Shown here: positions 24,307 to 36,292 of the stretch, piece by piece
How the letters are laid out: each line of letters begins with the position of its first letter
How positions within the stretch are numbered: position 1 is the stretch's first letter
DNA from: Benincasa hispida
Lineage: Eukaryota > Streptophyta > Magnoliopsida > Cucurbitales > Cucurbitaceae
Direction: 5' to 3'
Assembly: GCF_009727055.1 (NCBI RefSeq)
Contig: NC_052358.1
Location: forward strand, 39,557,759-39,621,758
DNA: 64,000 nt
Notes under the pieces: model-generated
Told to the model about the DNA's origin: nothing
The model's database searches: none
The model's input: the letters and a program-made list of their open reading frames with translations, nothing else
Made by a program: the position numbers and the translations under genes

Positions 24307-27300
24307 ATGTTATGCTAAACTTGAAAATAACTTGTATGTGTTAAAACCAACTAAAGAAAAAACTAATTTAAATATTAAGATGTTTAAAACAACTGAAACT
24401 TAAAATAAGAAACGGAAAATTTCTCCAAATTCCCGTTGTTGGCACTTAAGACTAGGGCACATGACTCTCAATAGAATTCAAAGATTGGTAAAGAGTGGAC
24501 TACTGAATCAGTTAGAAGATAACTCTTTACCTCCGTGTGAATCATGTCTTGAGGGAAAAACGACAAAAAGATCTTTTACAGGAGAATGTCTGAGAGTCAA
24601 AGAACCTGTAGAACTTATACATTCAGACCTATGTGGTCCAATGAATGTTAAAGAACGAGGGGGATCAGATATTTCATTAATCTTATTGATGATTATTATA
24701 GGTACGACTACATTTATCTAATGCATCATAAATCTGAAACTCTTAAATAGTTCAAAGAGTATAAAGTAGAGGTTGAAAATCTATTAGGTAAAAATATTAT
24801 AAAACTTCAATCAAATCGAGGTGTGGAGTATATGGACTATAAATTCCATGACTACACGATAGAATGTGGAATTCAATGACAGCTCATAGGGCCCGGTACA
24901 CCATAACAAAATGGTGTTGCGGGAAGGAGAAATAGAACCTTGTAAGACATGGTTCGTTCGATGATGAGTTATGCTCAATTACCTAATTCACTTTTGGGGT
25001 ATGCATTACAGACTGCAATATATATGTTAAACATGGTTCCCTCGAAAAGTGTTTCAGAAATTTCGTACAATTATGGAGAGGGTGTAAAGGTAGTTTATAT
25101 CACTTCAGGATTTATGGATGCCCAGTACACGTGTTGGTGCAAAACTCAAAGAAATTTGAATGAAGTTCAAAAGTATGCCTATTTATAAGATACCCCGGAG
25201 AAACAAAATGTGGTCTTTTTTATGATCCTCAAGATGATAAAGTGTTGTATTGACAAACGATACATTCTTAGAGGAAGAGCGTATAAGAAATCACCAACCT
25301 CGTAGTAAACTAGTATTGAATGAGATGTCCAAGGAAACTACAAATAAATCAACAAAGGTTGTTGATCAGGTTGGTCCTTCAACAAAGGTTATTGATGAAA
25401 TTGGTCCATCATGTCCTTTTTCAAGAGCTAAGAATACCTCGGGAGGGTTGCGCTCAACCATTACATCGATTTATCAGAAACTCAGGTCGTCATATCTGAT
25501 GATGGCTTGGAGGATCTGTTGACCTTTAAATAGGCAATGGAAGATGTGGATGAAGACTAATGGATAAAAGCCATAGACTATGAAGTGGAGTTTATGTACT
25601 TCAGTTCATTCTAAGAACTTGTAGATCAACAAGATGAGGTAACACCTATTGGCTACATATTGATCTACAAAAGAAAATGGGACCAAGTTGGTAAGGTACA
25701 TACCTACAAAGCTAGACTCCCAACGAAAGGGTTTACCCAATGAGAAGAGGTTGATTATAAGGAAACCTTATTTCTAGTTTCCATGATTAAATCTATTAGA
25801 ATACTTTGTCCATTGTTGCCTTTTATGATTATGAGATATGGAAAATGGAAGTTGATGACATGCAGAAATGCATGTCATCTTAGGCCTTTTACTTAGAATT
25901 ATGAGGACTATTAAGCAGAATATGTGGCAATTATGCTAGGAATTCATGAGAAAATGAGCTTGCATTGGTCAGCATGATGAATCTCGGTTAACCCAATATT
26001 ATGCATTATTATGCGTTCAATATTCTATTTTTGTAGCTAACGCAGGAAGTGGATACAAACGTGGAAATCTGACCACCACATATACGACCACATACGGAGA
26101 AACTCTCCATCGCAAAGGCGAACACGTTCGATCAACGTATGGGTGTTGAGGTAATCAGCCACATGCGTCCATCGCATGGGAGTTCCATTCGTCAAGTGAT
26201 TATGGTCATCGTGTAGAGTTGCAGTATTAAGTGAATGTGGTCACTTAATGATTGTGGCTACACGATAACACATGTTAAAGGGATCAACGAAAGTTTGGTG
26301 GAATGAACGCATCAACGCATCTACCTTGGGAAAATCAAAAGTTGATGTTGACATTTCACCTACCACATCGTTAGCAGTAGAGATTCAGAAAGAACTAAAC
26401 GCACCGTATGTCATAATCAGAGTAGTCCATTAATGTTGTTAGCAATCTAGGCTTTATATAAAGAAGCCGATGAGCATAATTTCAACTGGTCTAGGGATTA
26501 CCCCTGCAACCCAGGGTTTTCCCTACGATCCAGACAAATGCATGAGAAGAAACTTGAGAGTTCTTCACCTCCTTCCTCCATTCCGAGTGATGACTGAAGC
26601 CTTCGACCCGAGCTAGATCTCGAGAGAGTCGGCTTCTCCGTCCATCCATAGCACCACCGGCAGCCTTCACACACATCCGCTTGAAGCAAGTCATTGCTTC
26701 CAGCCGGTCATTTCATTTTCTCTTCTTTTCTTATATTGTATTGTATACATTTTGTGATTAAGGAATTAATACATTTTGTGTTCAATACATTTTTATGTTT
26801 CTTTCGATTCCATCTCCAGCTTCTTTACATAGAATCTTTTACTTTCATTGCATCACTTAGTGAGATTGCTAGATTATCACATACTTAGTCATGTGAATTA
26901 GGGATATGAAGTATGTAGCAAACCACCGAGAGGTGTGCGTTGCGTGAGTATGTGAGAAAACCTTATTTGCTTAGTGTGAAACTGTAGCAATGCCTGTCTA
27001 TAGGTGGACGCAATGCTTGTCTATGAGTAAAGTCAGCAACAACCAACTGTCCGAGAGGGTAAGTGGTTGGTCGCATTAAGCAATATAAGTCATTGTTCAC
27101 TAGAGATAGGAATAATCTTATGTCAGCAAAGTTCATGCAGTTACCTTGTCTATGAGTGCATCATTCATCATTTAGGCATACTTGAGAGAGTAGTCTAAAA
27201 CCCAAATGTAAGACTCGAGAAAGCGGATTGGAACACATAGGTAAGAATGGGAAACTTAGAGATAAGCTCCGTTTGCTTTCACACAGCATATGCAGCCTAC

Positions 27301-28600
27301 AGATAGGATATTACATGTGTCTAAGAAGTAGGATATGGTGGTTGTAGGCGGTCATCTCGACCCTTATGCATACCTACCACATACGTCCTAGATTTAGGCT
27401 TTTAGTGTGTGTAGCATTATCACATGGCTTGTGTTGACTAAGGTTTCCCTTGCGGTCACTCTTAAGGGTTGCAATGAAATCATCTCCATATTTTATCTAC
27501 TTTCCCATTCATTTATTTCATGTCATGAGTTCTTGTGTATCTACCTCTCTTTCATTTCTCATTGCGTTGCCTGATAGCTAGGAGTAGAAGTAGTGTTAAC
27601 TTAGAAACCCCTCAATCATTCTTTTATTCAACTGTCACACGCACATTACCGCATTCACCCAGCTACAAGTCCCTGAGTTCGACCTTGGATCACCCGAGAA
27701 ACTTGCGTTCACGTTATACTTGTCGTGAGCGCAAGAAAACTTGTGACAGGACGCATGGTCATCACATACATTTGTTAATGCATAGTCATTCCAACGCATG
27801 ACCATCGACGTATGAAAATCAACGCATACTTCAAGAACATGCCTCGCATATTGCATCCAAGGGATTTTAGTTGTCGAGTAAATTGACATCTAATTTCCCA
27901 TCATCAGATGTTAAGATAGCTTTTCTGAATGGCTATCTTAATGAGAGTATCTACATGTCTCAACTAGAGGGATTCATCGAACAGGGTCAAGAGCAAAAAG
28001 TTTGCAAGCTTAAAAAATCCATTTATGGTTTAAAACAAACATCTTAGTCTTTGAAAATAAGATTTAACACTGTGATCAAATTTTATGGCTTTGAACAAAA
28101 TGTTGATGAGCCTTGTATTCACAAGAAAATTGTTAACAATGTAGCTTTTCTGGTACTGTATGTTCATGATAACCTACTCATTGGGAATGAAGTAGTATTT
28201 CTTTTTTATGTTAAGAGATGGCTAGCATCGCAATTTCAAATGAAAAATTTGGGAAATACACAGTATGTTCTTTGGATTTAAATAGTTCGGAATCGCAAGA
28301 ACATGAGGGGTACATTACCTTTTAGACATGGAATTCATTTGTCTAAGGAACAATGTCCTAAGACATATCAAGAGGTGAGGTTATCAAACGAATTACTTAT
28401 GCATCAACAGTATCATCTCATTAGAGAGATTGTGTAACGAGGAGATATGATTGTCACACATATTTCCTTGGAGCACAACGTTGCTTATCCATTTACAAGA
28501 CTCTCATGACTTAAGTTTCTTAGGGTCACTTGGAGAGCATGGGTCTACGAGATATGAGTCGCTTGATCTAGAGCAAGTGGGAATTGTTGTTGGATATATT
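24307..28600 (+). pseudogene. Ty1/copia integrase-RT-RNase H, split by a 2-kb insertion
   Basis: Gag-pre-integrase at 24307-24600 ('KLENNLYVL', 'WHLRLGHMTLNRI', 'CESCLEGKTTKRSF'), integrase 24600-25240 ('IHSDLCGPMNV', 'QLPNSLLGYALQTAIYMLNM') and a linker 25250-25520 with the repeated 'STKVVDQVGP' phrase. The integrase catalytic Glu is Gly (24922-24924). RT starts near 25530, reaches 'MEVDD' at 25855, is interrupted by inserted DNA to 27906, and resumes with 'VKIAFLNGYLNESIYMSQLEGF'. The catalytic YVDD reads YVHD (28159-28170). RNase H is mostly deleted; only its C-terminal tail ('THISLEHNVAYPFT', about 28450) remains. Stops and frameshifts are numerous. Gag at 21506-22290 is probably the same original element. 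Confidence 0.88.
25858..27906 (+). mobile_element. Solo LTR, about 2.05 kb, inserted in copia RT
   Basis: The RT reading is continuous on either side ('...MEVD' and 'VKIAFLNG...'), so this block is a later insertion. GATG occurs at both borders (25854-25857 and 27907-27910), a likely short target duplication. The ends are TGATGACATG (25853) and CCCATCATCA (27906), giving TG...CA with an inverted TGATGA/TCATCA. A TATA-like 'tttatataaag' lies at 26453, and 'agtccctgagttcgacctt' near 27665 is a phrase often found near the 3' end of gypsy (Tat/Athila-like) LTRs. No internal coding region is present, so it is a solo LTR. Minus frames at 26490-26694 and 27635-27889 look accidental. Confidence 0.7.
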
Positions 28601-28720
28601 GTATGCCCCTAGTTTATTGTATTATATTTGATACTATGCATCCTATTTTTTGTATTTGATACTTTATACTTCACTTATTCATTGTATTGTATTTGATATG
28701 ATCATCCCTTTTGTTTTAGG

Positions 28721-28734
28721 ACAAGTGGGAGATT
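28721..28734 (+). other. Polypurine tract before 3' LTR
   Basis: 'acaagtgggagat' followed at once by TGTTGCAG. A similar 'gcaagtgggaattgt' stands ~135 bases upstream (about 28577), before another TGTTGGATAT. The tract primes plus-strand DNA synthesis in LTR elements. Confidence 0.6.
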
Positions 28735-29238
28735 GTTGCAGTTAATGTCCTAAATCCAGTGTATCTTGTAATTTGTAAAGACAAATTATATTCTAATAAA
28801 ATAAGAGGTATTTTATTAATGTTTAGACTGCATTAATTCAATCCAATAAACTAGGAACAAAAGTTATTTATGAAACTTAAACATGTATGTAGAGATATAT
28901 AGGTGCATCATGTTTAAGTAATAACCTAAATGGTTTGTAGTGGATGGATAAGGCTGGATACCTTATCCTTGTGACACTACAAATACGTCCTGTTTTGTAG
29001 AAGTTACAATTGTTGTAAAGTGCTACAAAAGATCTGATCCTGATGGTTCATGTGGAGATATGCGAGCAGGGGTATTCTATACAAAAACTTTGTATAAGAT
29101 CAGACCGTGAAATGAATAGTTTCTCTATATAACAACGTTTCTAGAAGAGACTTACATTTCACTAGGATGACCACAGGTCACTTAACCTTAACTTCACTAG
29201 TACCAACTCGAAGAGTCAACTTTCCTTCTTGCAACGTT
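28735..29238 (+). repeat. Copia LTR family B, first 504 bases only
   Basis: Starts TGTTGCAGTTAATGTCCTAA after the polypurine tract, so it is the 3' LTR start. It matches the first ~500 bases of the minus-strand LTR starting at 34504: 'taagtaataacctaaatggt', 'ataccttatcctggtg', 'tgatcctgatggttcatgtgg', 'actttgtataagatcagacc'. It stops abruptly at 29238, where minus-strand gag/protease sequence begins, so the two elements were joined by deletion or recombination. Confidence 0.7.
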
Positions 29239-29880
29239 TGTCAGGAACTAAATCCTTCGTAGGAAGAACTAACGTGATTAGTAGCACCTGAATCAAATAT
29301 TTAGGCAGAATAATCATTCTCTACCAAATACGTCTCCAAGACAAATAAATTACGTTTACTGTCTTTAGACTGCTTCCTCTTCTGGATAGTAGTAGGGTCA
29401 ATATCAGAACCTAAATAATCCCAAAGTTCTATTTCAGATAACACTTCTCGTCGTTGAACTTTTCCACAGTCAGCAACACTTGCTTTCTCTTTTAGTTCAT
29501 TGACATTCTAGAAAGACCAGATGTAACTTTGGGAACTGACACTACTGGTTTCTTTGAGATCCATCCCTTTATGCTAAAAAAGTGAGAATTGACGTTCAAA
29601 TAATTCATGCAACGAGTTCATGATCACACGTGTAATGACCATGTTTTCAACCTTTTTTTGGCCAATGCATCAGGTATGCTAGCCAAAATGTGAAGTCGGG
29701 CCAACCAGTTAGCCTTCATCATCACCTTATATGCATTACGAACATTTCGCGGTGCATCAAGGGTTAGGTCTTGAGGACACTCTTCAACCATGAAAAACTC
29801 GAGGTCGTTTACCACGAAATATGTTTTAACAGACTCTTTTCAATGTATGTAATCGAGAAATGTAAAAGAGGCAACTAACA
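29239..29880 (-). pseudogene. Ty1/copia gag and protease start, truncated
   Basis: Minus strand. 29815-29624 reads 'VNDLEFFMVEECPQDL', 'RNVRNAYKVMMKANWLAR' and 'ILASIPDALAKK', the N-terminal half of the gag type at 21506-22290 but a separate, diverged copy. Most of the gag C-terminus and knuckle is lost. At 29345-29239 the protease begins: 'LVENDYSA', then 'FDSGATNHV', with the catalytic DSGA at 29283-29294. The element ends there against the plus-strand LTR. Confidence 0.8.
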
Positions 29881-32504
29881 GAAAATAATTCATGTTACTG
29901 AAAAAGAAACACATTGATCTATATTAAATTTTAGCAAATACTCGTTGAAAAACAACATTTAATACGGTTTAGTAAAACTGAAATGAACCCCATGTGACAT
30001 CTATTTTCGCAATGACACTTTAAAGGTTTAGGGAAAAAGCCACCGAAGGGTAGTCAATTTATACCTCCTCTAAATTGAGATATTCTCAATTAGTCATTAA
30101 CACCAGAACAACTCTTGCTCCTATAATGACTAGCCAGCATTGATTTTTTCAAGAAATCATTAACTTGCTTAACAATTTTTCGTTATTGTGACCCTTCAAT
30201 TTAGGCCCTAAAGTTCTGCCCCAAGCAGTCAATCCGAAGGGAAAAAACCCGATTGGGGCAAAAACTAAAGCGACCCTATCCATTTCTAGATTTTGCTTTG
30301 ATATTGACGAACCACACAAAAGCCATCAAAAAGGGGGACGCTCCCAAGGTGCCACGAGGTAGTGCAAGAAGATCTCATGGTGCAAACCAATGAAGGAGAC
30401 CGCAGGACGTGTTAACACACACCCTTCATCCACTTACTATAAACACTCTCTCCGTTCACCTTGATATTGACTCATGAAAACACCATCCGAAAGGGCATGC
30501 TCCCAGGGCACCACGAGGTCAAGCATGAATCTCACGGCGTGAACATTCACAGAGAAATGTTAACGGAATCATTGACATATCATATATCTCTTCCTCCCAC
30601 TGAGTAGGGTTTAGTTTACTTAGAAAAAACATGGCTAAGAATTTTAACTAAGTGACTTTTTAGGTTTGCCTAAAAGTAACACTTACTTTGGAAAGTTGAA
30701 CAACTTTTGATCATCATTCATTAAACTCTTTAATGAAGTCTTTGATCAACTGTCGCATGCTTATAGCAAATCTATCTAATTTACCTTTCCAGGTAGGTTT
30801 TTAGGTAGGAGTGTTCTGTTTCCGTCAGCTTAAGTACTCCAGCCTAGACAAAATACGCCTTAGACAAAAGGTCCCTTATAGATAGATTTAATATAAATTT
30901 AATCTTTTATGGAAATCAATTTAATCCTATTAAATCAATTCAAAAGATTTAACTTACGTATCTAATCTCATTGGAACCTTGAACTTAGGTCTATCTCAAT
31001 CCAATTTTAAAACCTTTTTATAACATGAGTTTGCCTAAGTTCGCATGCAACTCTTTCTTATCGATTTAGTTCTAATTTCCATTATAACGCTTATAAACGA
31101 AAACAACAAAAACCATCCACAATGCGAAGCTACACATACGAGGCATTCATAACTCTTTTAAACAAGCCTAAGTGTCATGCTCCATGCATTGTTCATTAAT
31201 TGCTACTTTTATATAACACTTATATTTAAAGCAAAGAACCAAGCATACATGCTTTCATACACCCTTATACTATAACTCTTATAATATAAAGATGGTGCAT
31301 GAATATGCTTAATGCATGCATAAATATAACTCTTATATTTCAGATGTATGCGCATTCTTTCTTGTAATTTCATCCTGCCAGAAACTATGTTATAACAATT
31401 ATAATATATGACGCATGACTAATTGCATAACCTAAGGTGGGTTTTAAATCTATATGTCATACACTATGGCACATAAAAAAACATACATCTCATGTATATT
31501 AAATAAAAGTTGATGAACCAGGATAATTAGCCTCAAATCCTCAAAAAAAAAACAAAAAAACAAAAAAACAAAAACAAAAAAAAAACAAAACAAAGCTAAC
31601 TATTACAAAGCACAATGAGTCTCCGATTCAAATAGGCGAATCGGGTCTTGAACTGTCCAGGCGAAGAAATGTGTCACCTTGATCGTGTACCAAATCCTTA
31701 TGATCGCCTACACGAGAGAGTAAACTCTTTATTCAATCATTTAGCAACGTTGTAAGAGCATAAATGATCATGTACCTTTGACTATACAATGAAGCATGAA
31801 GACACACAATCGTACAATGCGCATTTTGCAACACAAGTCTTAAGCGATCAACTAAACGACAATGATTGAGTGAAGTATAATCGTCTAAACGATCGTTGAG
31901 CAAGCACAAGGTATCGTATACCAGGTGATCGTGTAGTTAGTGACTATTTGATGAAGCATGCTAACTACACGATTGTTTAGTGCGCATCTTTTATTAAATG
32001 ATGAGCATCAAATGCTCTACGCGATCGTTTACCTCTAGTGTCCACACGATCGACCAACCAACGCTACGTGATAGAGCAAATACTTTACTCTATCATTTAG
32101 CTTACCTAAACGATCGTTTAGTAAATACTACACTATCGTTTAGCCAAATCTCAACCATCTTTCACCTTAGGTTACACGATACGACCAACCTTTGGTCTTC
32201 TTCCTCGATGAGAACTGCATATCCATACTTTGAAACTTCATCACGAACAACTTAAACAACTTCAAACACTTTGAATACAAAGTTGATTGCTTGTTAATTA
32301 TGCCCAAAAATGCAGGGGCCCTTACAAATGAACACTTTGTAAACTTAAAGAAAGCTTTAAACAGAGGCAACCATGCCGTAAACATTCATCAACACATCGA
32401 CAAACACATTTATCTCTTAAACACAATGCATAAAACTTAAAACCCACCACAACTGTAAAATAAGTTCAAAACAGGAATGGTAATTTGGAATATCAATACA
32501 ACCT
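29881..32504 (-). other. Leader of the minus-strand copia element
   Basis: 2.6 kb of non-coding sequence between primer site (32505-32518) and gag. It holds a two-copy imperfect direct repeat (30295-30390 and 30471-30560), a run of A-rich C-spaced simple sequence (31540-31597), dispersed 'ataactcttata' repeats (31200-31400) and a dense ACGATCGT word cluster (31650-32180). The open frames at 31998-32255 and 32167-32385 overlap on opposite strands within the cluster and show no protein family. Confidence 0.5.
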
Positions 32505-32518
32505 GGCTTTGATGCCAA
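32505..32518 (-). other. Degraded Met-tRNA primer binding site
   Basis: Minus-strand 'TTGGCATCAAAGCC' follows the LTR's terminal CA, against the expected TTGGTATCAGAGC-type site. The few changes suggest decay. Confidence 0.55.
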
Positions 32519-32519
32519 T

Positions 32520-34504
32520 TGAAGGAATTCAAACACGAGGATTTCTTTGAGCAACGGAAGGGATCCTTCCAAATTCCATTTGAATTGAACATATAAAATT
32601 ACAGTCTTAAAATGGAAACTAACAGGTCATGCAAATATAGAAATTATAGCATGCAAAATGATGATACAAGGGATAGAGGATGCAGACCTTTGAAGAAACA
32701 TTCTTAAAAAATCCATCGAAAAATCTACAATGCATCCAAAGACATCAACAAATGAACGCAACGATCACCACACAAATAAAACGAACAGGTAACAACTCCT
32801 CGAACCCAATCGAGTCTAGCTCGATCCACAAACTGGGTGAGGACACCACTACAATGGTGACCTTGGTATTCTCGATGTGAGAATCCAAGAATTATGGGCT
32901 CTATATGATCTTGGCTTGAGGAAGAGACTGGAGGTTTACGATTGAGTAGATGATCGAGAAAGTGGGAGATAAGAAGTTGGTCTATCGTATAAACGATGTG
33001 CTCAATCGTTTAGTAAACAGCAGGCTATCGTATAGACTTGGCCACTCAGTCATGTAGTAATGATCAGCTGATTAACTATCGTAAGTTAAAATTAAACGAT
33101 CACTTAGCTGATCGTGTAGTCTCTCAACACTATCACTTAGTGAGACTCTTTTACTTGATAGCTTGTCTCTGTGAGAACTTTCTGTAAGAAGCAAGTTCTA
33201 AATTTTAGGGAAAAAATTTATCATTTATCTCACAGTTACCATAAAACTATCAATAACCTCCCACTCAATCGGTTATTAGAGAAAAAGAATTAATTATCAT
33301 AAAATTAATATATTATAAATAAACATGATAACCAACTTACCATATTATATTTGTAACCTATAGTTTTAATATTTCATCTCATCAAACATATAATCCATAG
33401 ATCTTTTTCTGATTCCACATATAATTGAATTTCCTCTTGTTAATTTGAACACTTCAAACAAACTCCAAAATATGATTCTCAACTTGAATCCTTTGAGCTA
33501 CCAAGGGGACCTTATGGACCTGTAGCTTGAAGCTCCAACGATACGTGAATAGCTGACTAAACTCTTTAGTCACGAGATCCACCATCCGTTATCTGCCGGG
33601 CACTTCACTAATGATCGACAGTTGTACTCTTCGTACTACAAATATATTTATGTGTCCATATTAACCAATCAACAGTGCGATAACCCTTCACAGATCGCTC
33701 ATAAGTACAGCTGGGCCAATTTACTGTTTTGACCCTGTAGCTACATCTAACTTCTTAAGTACCACTGCTTCCTCTAATGAAAAATAAGTCATAGTCCAAC
33801 TATGACTGGGTGAAGAGAGGATGTGGCCACTATGTTCAAAACCCGGAATCAGCCTTTAAGGGAGCAATCTATTTACTTACCCCTGCTTCGCAGAAGGAGT
33901 GAATTCCATCTTGTGTAATTAAGTTCTTAGCTCCCCAATCAGACAAATCCTCAAAAAGGTAGGATTATTGAGTTTGCAATCTTACCACTCTCACCCATAC
34001 TAATCAATGGACCGCTCTCATAGGCAGGAGTTCCCAAAACACTAAGAATTAAGGTCATGTCACCTATGGTCATTTTAGTGAGATATAAGTCTCAATTATC
34101 AACGGCGTTATATAAAGAGACAAATCATCTCGTGGTCCGGTCTTATAAAAATTCTTTATAAAGGACACCGTGCTCGCATGTCTCCACATGAATGGTCAGG
34201 ATCAGACTATCTGTATTAGTTCACAATACTTGTAAACTTCTACAAAGCGGGCCGTATCCGTAGTACCACCAGGATAAGGTATCCCTCATTTATCCTTATA
34301 CTAAAGACCATTTAGGTTATTACTTAAGGCATGATCTACTTGCATATCTCATATACATGCTTAAGATTACATAGAATAACTACGGATCTTTGTTTATTGA
34401 ATATGAGTAAATGCAAATAAAATAACTATTGTTTTATTAATAACAGTGTGTGCAAAGTTTACAAACTACGAGACTCCAAGAGAATTAGGATATCAATCCA
34501 AACA
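32520..34504 (-). repeat. Copia LTR family B, complete, 5' LTR of minus-strand element
   Basis: 1,985 bases from TGTTTGGATTG (34504) to CTTCA (32520), followed by primer site, leader and gag on the same strand. This is the most complete family B copy. It contains the block set listed for 22830-24295, a poly-AT section (33250-33480), and an ACGAT/CGATCG word cluster (32930-33140) about 1.4 kb from its start. The start cuts into a family A LTR, so it inserted there or joined later. Confidence 0.7.
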
Positions 34505-35027
34505 AATCTCGAATAAACAGGAGTTCATAGTTAGCTAAGGATTAAGGTCAAGTTACCTAGGTTATCACTTTGAAATAGTCAGTCTTAAACAGTAAAGAGT
34601 GTTATAAAGTAAGAATGACTTAATTCTTGGTCCGATCTTATACAAACTTATTGCGTAGGACGCCCCTGCTCCTCATCTCAATACATGAACAAATCGGGAT
34701 CACTTCGTTTGTAGCACTTTACAGTAAATTGTAACAACTACAAAGTGGACTGCATCTAATAGTGTTACCTGATTAAGGTACCCTGCCTTATTTGTATACT
34801 ATAGACCATTTTGGCTATTAACTGAACTTGATCCACTCGTATGTCTCCACATAAAGTTCATGTATTCAAATAATAGACATGGATCTTTAGTTTATTGGAT
34901 TTAGTCTTTATAAGTCAAATTCACATATTCAATAACAGTTTGATTAAATAAACGTCAATAACATCTTTGTTGATAGTAGAATATGTTTAACATTACAAAC
35001 TGCGAGTTTTAAGACATACAACCAACA
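34505..35027 (-). repeat. Copia LTR family A, first 523 bases
   Basis: Minus strand from TGTTGGTTGTATGTCTTAAA (35027) to 'gtttattcgagattt'. It matches the start of the LTR at 17548-18060 through 'actatttcaaagtgataacc', 'gtaacttgaccttaatcc' and 'actatgaactcctgtttattcg'. It is interrupted at 34504 by a family B LTR start. The rest of this copy is not found on the other side. It lies inside the gypsy gag to its right. Confidence 0.7.
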
Positions 35028-35039
35028 TTTTTGCAGCTG

Positions 35040-36230
35040 CTGGATTTCCTATTGAAATTTTACGGAGTTCTCAACCAAGGCTTTAACGATATCCTCCAAC
35101 GTCGTACCAAAGGAAGATGACGATGGCTAATTGGAATGAGTGAAACCATCATGCCCATGTCCCTAGCCCCGACCTCCCCATTTGATATTAGGGTGGTCAC
35201 GCCATCCTGGATTATACATTGGATCTGGTAACCCCTAACTGGATTAACTTGGGCTTGAGGACATGCTTCGAAGGTGTGTGCTACTATTCCACAAGCTCCA
35301 CAGGTCTTCACTTGAGCGACTCCTCCTTGGGCCATCTACGTCACAAGGGAAGTTAAATAAGATATTTTAGATCTTCATTTTTTTACTTTTGAATCAGCAA
35401 TTAAATCAGATTCAGTAGCCCTGGCTAAAAATTTTGGCTATTTTCAACCATGCGTGAGATTAATTCTTAAGCCTCTCTAGGCGTCTTATCAATAAGAGCG
35501 CCTCCAGCAACTGAGCCAATAGAGATCCTCTCACTGGAAAGAAAACCACTATAGAAATATTCAATCAACTATTGGTCCGAAATCTAGTCAGGGGGAAAAC
35601 TTGCACATAAACGTTTGTATCGTTCTCAATATTAAGACAATGATTCACCAACAAATTGTTTAATCCCATAAATATCCTTTCTTATTGAATAAACTTTAAA
35701 AGCCAAAAAAAAATTTCAAGAAATTTCTTTTTAAGTTCATTCCAAGTAGTTATCGACCCTGGAGCCAAGTAGTACAACCAATCTTTAACGTCATCCTATA
35801 ATTACAAAAAGAAAATCCCTAAGGTTTAGTTATTCTTCTCTAACTCAATGGGGTCGCATACTCACACAGACCATGTGGAAGTCCTTGATGTGTTTATGGG
35901 GGTTCTCCCATGCATTCCCTCTGAAGGTAGGCAATACATTGATCAACCTTGGCTTGAGGTCAAATAGTATAGTGGTAGGTTGAAAGGCGAGGCACAGAGG
36001 CTGCTAGTCCATATTTGGCTCTGCCAATACCCTTGGAGTTTTCTCACGAGCTTCCTCTCCCATTTCTCTTATCATATCATCAGAAACTTGTTGGTTTCCT
36101 TCTTTTGGTATTTCTCCTCTGCATCTCCTTCGGATTCTCCTCTCCTCTTGGTCAATATTTGTAATAAAAACGAAATATGGATTCCATGGGAACAGGTCAT
36201 CAACCAAAAGTAAGCAGTAATACACACATT
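35040..36230 (-). pseudogene. Ty3/gypsy (Athila/Tat-type) gag, broken
   Basis: Minus strand, directly downstream of LTR and Asp-tRNA primer site. Parts in order: N-terminal charged region (36225-36004, 'ERRIRRRCRGEIP'), the start of the retrotransposon gag domain ('FDLKPRLINVLPTFRGNAWENPH' region, about 35970-35880), a mid part with stops (35860-35480; 'ERYKRLC', 'AGGALIDKTPREA'), and a zinc knuckle 'CGACGIVAHTFEAC' (CX2CX4HX4C, about 35310-35265), all four ligands kept. Several stops and shifts separate these. Downstream, at 35027, a family A copia LTR replaces the rest, so no protease or pol follows. Confidence 0.8.
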
Positions 36231-36234
36231 CTTT

Positions 36235-36256
36235 ATTATTATTATTATTATTATTT
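36235..36256. repeat. (ATT)n microsatellite
   Basis: About seven tandem ATT units between gypsy primer site and gag, a probable slippage tract. Confidence 0.85.
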
Positions 36257-36292
36257 GAAATCCAAAAATTTTCTTAGACTAATTGCCAAGTC

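Noticed and set aside
26491..26694. Two minus-strand frames with Cys/Arg-rich peptides
   Set aside because: They lie just downstream of the TATA box of a solo LTR and overlap each other in different frames.
31540..31597. A-rich C-spaced tract resembling a processed poly(A) tail
   Set aside because: No retrogene or LINE body adjoins it; simple repeat expansion in a leader is enough.
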